Part shown: piece after piece, positions 57,591 to 64,000 of the stretch
Numbering within the stretch: the first letter of the stretch is position 1
Layout: every line of letters starts with the position of its first letter
Assembly: GCA_900169235.1 (NCBI GenBank)
Contig: FWCC01000117.1
Location: forward strand, 62,001 to 126,000
Origin: Zarea fungicola
Lineage: Eukaryota > Ascomycota > Sordariomycetes > Hypocreales > Cordycipitaceae
DNA: 64,000 nt
Reading direction: 5' to 3'
Notes under the pieces: model-generated
Told to the model about the DNA's origin: nothing
The model's database searches: none
Seen by the model: only the letters and a program-made list of their open reading frames with translations
Program-made: the position numbers and the translations under genes

Positions 57591-60500
57591 ATGGCCACAC
57601 CCACGAGGCCAACAGATGACGGCACCTTGAATGCCGATATTACCTCACCGGCTGTCGACCACGTCGCAGGTTTTCTCGATGGTCCGCGAGGAGCAAACGA
57701 TGGACTACCAGGTCTCCAAATCGCGCCCCGGAGGTGGTCATTGACCCAGCTGCTTGACACTGCCGTCCAGGGTACCTTTCGTACTGCATCGCAATTTACT
57801 CGATGGCTCGACACAACTGCAGGGCGTGGCGTGTTAAAATGCACAATCGCGTACACATTGGCTAGCATGGCCACGTTTATTCCATTTTTATCCGACTTAC
57901 TCGGCAAACCAGACGGCAAACACGTCGTCGCCACAATCACCGTCTACTTTCATGCGGCTCGCTCCACTGGCTCCATGATCGAGGCTATTCTCATCGCCAT
58001 TGTTGCCGTTGCATACGCTGAACTAGTGGCTATCCTATCCATGATAATGTCAGTCTTTGTCGGCTCTGTTCTCGGACTCGTAACTCTGGCCCATGTGTTG
58101 GTTGTCGCGGTCTTCATAGGAGGAGGCTTTGGCTTCATGGGCTGGGTCAAGCAACGCATGAACAATCCGCTTGTCAATGTTGCCAGCACACTTGCTTCCC
58201 TGGCCATCATCTCGGTTGTTACCAAGGAAACTGCTGTCATTGACAACGCCTTTTCCAATCAAAAGATTGCCCAAGTTTTCAAGATGCTCATCATGGGGAT
58301 TACTTCTACCGCCGCCGTCAATCTACTTCTCTGGAGGGTTTCCGCGCGTCAGCTTCTTCGAGCGTCCGTCACCAAGACATCAGTATCACTCGGCAGTATG
58401 CTCTCTGATGCCACTGCCTGTTTTCTTGCCAGTGCCAGTCAGGATGGAGTCGCACCTGACTTTCCTGATTCGTATACCTACTCACAAGCACATGCACTCT
58501 TGCTCAAGTACTTGCGCGAGGCCAAGTTTGAGCACTATCTCCTTGGCCATGTTCAAATTTATAGCCTTGAGCGATCTACTGTGCGATCTCTTGAGACTTT
58601 AGCTCAGTCCATTGGCGCCCTGCGCAGTGCAGTCAAGGCCCAATTTGCACTGCTAAATGGTGACAGTCGTGAAGCTATTCTCTTTCGAATGCAAAGTAAT
58701 TTGACTACACCGCACATTACGAGAGACGTCGATCCATTTTCCGTGCACGGAGCGAAAATTCCCCCAGAGACCGAGAATGTACTTAGCGAAGACCAGGACC
58801 ATCGAGCCGCTGGTCAGTTATTTATGACTTTTGCAGGCTCCATCAGGCATCCGATGCAAAACCTGTCTAGCATATTATGCCAGTTATTAACGGAGACGCC
58901 TTTTGCGGGACCTCCAAACCATGAAGTACAAATAAACGAGGCACTCCGCGAAGAGCTTAGCAAGAGACTGAACACTTTCAATGAGGCGCGGGCGGACGCC
59001 CTACAGAGCCTGTACGAACAGATCCGGCAAGAAAGTGGCGGGAACCATGCCCAAATTGTACTAGAAGAAGTTGCTGCTGCGTGTGGCCATTTCTCCTTCA
59101 CGTTGCAAAGTTTTGGTGAGGAGATGAAGAAATACCTGGATGTCTTGGAAGAGCTCAAACATAGCTATGAACGTTCTCAGCGCACTTGGCGCTGGCTGCT
59201 GTGGTGGCGCAGAAACAAAGGCGACAAAAATGCCATGGCGGCATTGCCGTTTGACTCTCAAGAAACAGAACTCCTCGTCAAGCCAATCAAAAAGGCATCC
59301 ATGCCAAAGGGTATCCCGCGATCCATGAGAGAACGGAGGGATACGTACAAGTGGCAAGCCGCCCCGAATGCAAGCAGAATTTTGGCCATGATATCACAGG
59401 CCATTCTTCAATTTATAAGAAGCATGGCGAGTGATGATAGTAAGTAACTGCATTACACCACGGACTGCATACATGGAATCAGATCGCTGACAAGGCGCAG
59501 TTCTATTTGGTCTCAAGGTCGGCATTGGTGCGGCACTGTGGGCCATGCTTGCTTTCATCGAGGCCACACGCGACATGTACAACCACTACCGCGGGGAATG
59601 GGGACTTTTGTCTTTCATGATTGTCTGCTCCATGACAGTTGGTGCGTCAAACACTACAGGCTGGGCTCGCTTTATAGGAACCTTTGCTGGTGCCTTTTTC
59701 TCACTGCTCAACTGGACCGTCAGCCAAGGTAACGGCACTGTGCTCGCCATACTCGGTAGTTTCGTCGCATTCTTCAACTTTTACCTCATTGTAGCATGCG
59801 GTCGTGCACCGCTAGGTCGCATGACGATTCTGGCATACAATGTATCAACTCTCTATGCATACTCGCTGAGCCAGAAAGTGGACGACAATGACGACGACGA
59901 AGGTGGCATCCACCCTCTTATAATGGAGATTGTCAAGCATCGTGTAATCTCCGTCTGCACCGGCATATTATGGGGTCTAGCTGTGTGCCGGTTTGTCTGG
60001 CCGATTTCTGCGCGGCAGAAGTTCAAAGAGGGCATTTCGGTGCTGTTCCTGCAAATGGGCCTCATCTGGCGCCGTGGACCCCTCGCCATCCTTCTCCGGT
60101 CCGATTCCTCACAAAGCTACCTCAAATCTGGCGAGCAAGAGGCGCTACAGCGCTACGCAGACCGCCTCGAGTCACTTCGCCACAGCGCGGCGTCAGAATT
60201 CGAACTGCGTGGCCCTTTCCCCTTTGCGACCAATGGTCGTATTCTACGGAGCGTCAATCGCATCCTGGACGGGTTCTACTCAATGAGTCTAGTAGCGCAC
60301 CGCAAAAAGGGCCTGACCAGTGGGGAGCGTGCATTGCTTGAATTCACAGCGCCGGAACGTGCCGTGTTGTGCGATCGCATCTGCCACATCTTTCAAGTAC
60401 TCGCTAGCTCCATGATGCTAGAGTATCCGCTGACAGACTCGATCCCAAGCATCACCAGCGCGCGAGACCGACTCTTGAGCAAAGTCTTCCAGTTCCGAGA

Positions 60501-60741
60501 GGATCATGCTGCGTGCCGGCAAGCTGTCCTGGGTGAAGCATCGACCTCCCGAACCCAGGAATCGTTGGCGCTCAGAGAGGCTGAGGTAGGCCTGGATGTG
60601 GTAGTCGGCGAGAGAGACTACGCACTGTTGTACGCCTATGCACTGGTTACAGGCCAAGTTGCAGACGAACTCAAAGTGGCAAGACAAGAGATTGAGGGAC
60701 TGCTTGGAGTGCTTTCAGATGATCCGCTCCTCAGCGAATAA
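57591..60741 (+). CDS. Large membrane transporter, PF10337 (ER transporter 6TM N) plus DUF2421 type
   Basis: Exons 57591-59439 and 59501-60741, joined in phase (A|TT), 1029 residues. Two sets of about five to six membrane helices: one at about residues 80-260 (FVGSVLGLVTLAHVLVVAVF, GITSTAAVNLLLW) and another right after the junction (FGLKVGIGAALWAMLAF, FIGTFAGAFFSLLNW, VAFFNFYLIVACG). Each is followed by a long cytosolic helical part. This is the layout of the fungal aromatic-acid-exporter/FUSC-like family related to yeast Bre4 (brefeldin A sensitivity). Substrate is unknown; aromatic or amphipathic acids are proposed for relatives. The start at 57591 gives MATPTRPTDDG, a polar N-terminus. 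Confidence 0.87.
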
Positions 60742-60942
60742 CGAGCATGTTATCTCTCCGCGACAGAGGTTTGAACATATCCATTACCATTACCTACAAC
60801 GCAACATTGTATTGAGTACATCATAGAAACTGGAAGGAAGTAAATATTAACAGGATTTAAATGGTCTATCAGGATATATGGATCTGTTGTATGTGGGGAT
60901 GTTGCTGACGAGACCATACAAAACGCTAACTTATAAACATGG

Positions 60943-63010
60943 CTACAATTTAAGCTTACCAGCCTCAATTTTCTTCCAATCTGCCTCGCCAAATGGCACA
61001 TAGGTATCGCCCTTGAGCCAATACATACTCACTCCACCCACAGCGTCCTTGGCAGGTTTAACGCCGAGTTTCCTTAGGTTGTATTTCTGCTGCTTATTTG
61101 TGCCCGTCGTATCGGCACCCAATTCTGGGACGACGCGCAAAAACAGGGGCACCGCATATGCTGGCAATGTGGCACGTAAGTGCGCCGCCAGACTGTGCAG
61201 CGTGTCCGGTTCCGGCACGGGCTTGTCCAGGCAGAGCGTGACGCAGCCCGCGCGCCCATCGTGGTGCGGCAGCTCGATGCCGTACACGTTGGCCTCGCGG
61301 ACGGCCGGGTGCATGCCCATGACCTGGCTGACCTCGGCCGTCGAGACATTCTCCGACTTCCACCGAAAGGTGTCCCCGATGCGGTCCATGAAGTACAGCA
61401 GGCCGTCGCCGTTTTGCTGCAGGACGTCGCCGGTGCGGAACCACGCGTCGCCCTCCCGGAACACGCTGCGCAGGACCTTGGCGTTTGTCGCGGCCGCGTC
61501 GTTGAAGTAGCCTTGGAAGCGCGACTCCATGTCTCCCGGACCGTCGGGGAGCCGGAAGAGCATCTCGCCCGAGGTGTGCGGGCCTGCGCGGACGCAGAGG
61601 CCCGTGGCGGGGTCGCGTCGGGGCGCGTCCTGCTCCCAGTCCATCTCGGCGAGGGCCGTGTTGCGGCCGACGAGTGCGCGGAGGAGCCAACCCGAGCGGC
61701 CGATGGCACCGACGCCGTAGTCGTTGCTACTTAGGTTCCAGGTCGCGAGCGTGCCCTCGGTGGCGCCGTAGAACTCGGCCACGGTGCCGACGCCGAAGCG
61801 GTCCTGGAACCGCTTCCACACGTCCGGCCGCAAACCATTGCCAAAGGCGATGCGGACGCTGTGCGCCTTGTCTATGTCGACGCCGGTGACCGGGTCTCTC
61901 TGCGGGGGCGCAGCGAGAAGGTAGCGCAGCGTCTCGCCGACATATTGGATGAGGGTAGCGTTGGAGGCGCGAACTTCGGGCCAAAAGGTACGGGTTGAGA
62001 ATTTGCGGCCGAGGGCAAGAGTGCTCCCGCCAATGACAGTGGCGCAGAAGCCGAGCATGGAGGCAGAGGCATGGTATAGAGGCATACACTGGTGTATGAG
62101 AGAGAATAATTAGCATTCTGCATCACTCCCATGTAAGTTTGAGTTCCGGTCTACTTACTGTATACATAATGTCATCGCCACGGCCGAGCAGGTTGACGCT
62201 GAATTTCGAGCTTACAATTAGTTTTGCCCACGATACAATGGCCGGTTTGGGAAGGCCCGTGGTGCCCGAGGTGTAGATGAGAATACCCATACTGCCGCTG
62301 GCCTTATCTGATCGGTCGCTGTCAGGCTGGCGGATGGGCACTGCCTCGCTTGCAGCCTTCTGCCGCGCTTCATCAAAGACGACGACTTGCACGCCAGCCG
62401 CCTCCGTTCTCACGACATCGTCGTTAAAGTGACTGGCTACTGTTGGGTCAACAAGACAGACCTTAGCCGTGGCCGCGCGAATGCAGTGAGCGAGGGGCTT
62501 GCTGGTGAGGTTAAAGTTGATAAAGGCCGGCTTCGCGCCAATGCTCCAGAGCCCCCACCAGAGAAAGATGAAGGTGTCTGAGTTCTGAAAATCAAGAGCA
62601 ACAACATCGCCGGGCTTGATTCCTAGATCGGAGCGCAGGTAGGTGCCGTAGCGCAGGACAATGTCGTAAAGCTGGCTGTAGGTGTAGGTGGTGTCGTCAA
62701 AGAGCAGGACGGGTTTGTTGGCGGTTTTGGCAGTGGCCGCGGCGCGGGACTCAAGTGTGTAAAAGAGATTCAGGCGGTCAGCCCAGCCGCCGTACGTTAT
62801 GCCGGCGACTCCCTTGAAGATACCGCCAAGCATGAGGGCATCGTACCAAAACGAAGCTCTGGCGTTAAGGTAGGCGGCTGCGCCGAGGGCTGCCGGGAAA
62901 GCGAGGGAGAGCGGGACCGCTGATGAGGTGAGTAATGTATCCAGAGGGCTGTATTGTATATTTATGAGTTTATAAGGAAAAGAATTACTCGCAGGGAACT
63001 TACAGGCCAT
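60943..63010 (-). CDS. FAT1: Very-long-chain acyl-CoA synthetase / fatty acid transporter (FATP)
   Basis: Exons 63010-62159 and 62088-60943 on the minus strand, 665 residues (yeast Fat1 is 669). Activates long and very-long-chain fatty acids during uptake; ER, plasma membrane or peroxisome. The AMP-binding motif is GILIYTSGTTGLPK and the junction restores MYT|CMPLYHASAS. The second exon has AEFYGATEGT and the FATP/VLACS signature GDTFRWKSENVST. A hydrophobic N-terminal segment (AVPLSLAFPAALGAAAYL) is the anchor. The start is uncertain: ATG GCC T is followed by GTAAGT, a perfect donor, but splicing to the ACAG at 62949 does not keep frame, so I leave the N-terminus unspliced. The second exon is extremely GC-rich, which creates long false ORFs on the other strand. 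C-terminus is ...EAGKLKL. Confidence 0.9.
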
Positions 63011-64000
63011 GGTGGCAGATGATCAGTGTGAGAGTGATGGACACCCAAATTAAGGTGAATTAATGTAAGTGACGTTTGAGTGAGACACAAATGCTAGGGG
63101 TCGGGAATCAGGTTCTGCGAAACAGAGGGCGAAATAAAGAGAAATCGCCTAAAATAAAGCTCTTTGGCAAGTTTAGAAAGAAGGAAATAAATACAAGATG
63201 AAAGCAAGAAGAGAAAAAAAACTCTGCCAAGCCAAGACAAACAAATGTCGTTCGTCGCGCGTTGGTTATATCTGTATAGTTTACAACACATAAAACATTT
63301 CAGTGGAGCCCAAAAAGAGAGACCCCAGTTTCTGTAATAATAACACAGCTGTTTCCGTCCCTTTCTCCCTGCCAGATGTTAGCGGCATGCTTGGAAGCCG
63401 AGGCAGAAGCGTCTCCGACTAAACTTTGGAGCGACTGACCCCTCAGTTTCCCCTCCCATCTCCCATCTTCAGCCTTCCTCTTTTCGCTTAAATAGACCTG
63501 TATAGATGCGCTGTGGCTGCGGGAAGCGGAGCATTTGGAGCGCCGCTTCTTTGGACGTGACGGATTTTCAAAGTTGGTCAGAAGACGGCGTGACCGCCGA
63601 CAGGATATTGCTCCTCTTCCTGCAGCTATATGAGCCTTGTGGCTGCAGTATTATACGAACGATCCCCGGACAATTGCTAGTATTTTGTGGTACATGCTAC
63701 AAGCTGTAATCAATACGGTTATGCGCTGTGTTGCCGGGTTTGTATACGCATTATGGGGGTTACTGTTGTTGTCAAATTCTGATCGCGTTCTCCCACCATT
63801 TCTGTTTCTGCTTATTTTGTTATCCATTTTCTCTAAAATCTGTTGCCGCGTTCCTGAATCGTACTAACAAAGCCGGATCCTCTCTGAACCAACGTACCGG
63901 CCCTATCGCTTGCAATGGCGACTCCGCCCCCGTTTCCTCTTAACTTAGCAAGACGGAGTTGGCGCCTCCAATGGCGGTGCAAGGGTTCCCCCGGCATCTA
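63011..64000. other. FAT1 promoter and window end
   Basis: No complete gene. An ATG at 63915 (MATPPPFPLNLARRS...) stays open to the window end and could be the first exon of a plus-strand gene, but the evidence is only an open frame of 28 codons. Confidence 0.3.

Noticed and set aside
61180..61734. 184-codon plus-strand frame and several minus-strand frames of about 200 codons within FAT1 exon 2
   Set aside because: The high GC content removes stop codons in all frames; only the FAT1 frame carries acyl-CoA synthetase motifs.

Overview
The window is nuclear DNA from a filamentous ascomycete (Pezizomycotina, most likely Sordariomycetes/Hypocreales; the order is an inference from protein character). 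Evidence: short GT-AG introns of about 50-170 nt, often with TACTAAC/CTNAC-like branch sites, pyrimidine-rich leaders before start codons, no operons or ribosome binding sites, and a set of fungal proteins (Swp1, Swc3, Rtc5, Rcf1, Erg9, Gpi14, Ccc1, PF10337-type transporter). I spliced the genes by hand; exon coordinates are given in each entry.

Layout. 1-10.8 kb: CDP-alcohol phosphotransferase (+), secreted glutaminyl cyclase (+), oligosaccharyltransferase subunit Swp1 (+), alpha/beta hydrolase (+), N-myristoyltransferase (-). 11.9-23.4 kb: membrane-anchored ABHD12-like hydrolase with an 8-nt microexon (-), SWR1-complex Swc3 (+), TLDc protein Rtc5 (+), supercomplex factor Rcf1 (-), a membrane-anchored ZZ/EF-hand protein (+). 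24.9-30.3 kb: vacuolar iron transporter Ccc1 (-), a bacterial-type Ada/AraC protein (-), and a hydrolase-fold protein whose nucleophile serine is absent and which has a long proline-rich tail (-). 30.7-35.8 kb: TRAX (-) diverging from Gpi14 (+), then an F-box-like/LRR-type protein (-). 35.8-39.8 kb is gene-poor. 39.8-50.8 kb: secreted subtilisin (+), squalene synthase (-), amino-acid permease (-), DnaJ-X cochaperone (+). 51.4-52.7 kb: a decayed fungal transcription-factor gene (-). 53.7-63.0 kb: a coiled-coil protein with three KFFYA-like motifs (-), a large PF10337/DUF2421 membrane transporter (+), and a very-long-chain acyl-CoA synthetase/fatty acid transporter (-).

Most genes are housekeeping: ER lipid and glycan assembly (phosphotransferase, Swp1, Gpi14, Erg9, Fat1), protein lipidation (Nmt1, with Rtc5 a likely substrate because it starts MGQ), mitochondria (Rcf1), chromatin (Swc3), RNA (TRAX). 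I see no secondary-metabolite cluster, complete transposon, CRISPR array, tRNA or rRNA. The most unusual items are the nucleophile-less hydrolase with a repeat-bearing tail, the Ada-like protein, the microexon, the open frame after the ZZ/EF-hand stop codon, the KFFYA-motif protein and the transcription-factor relic.
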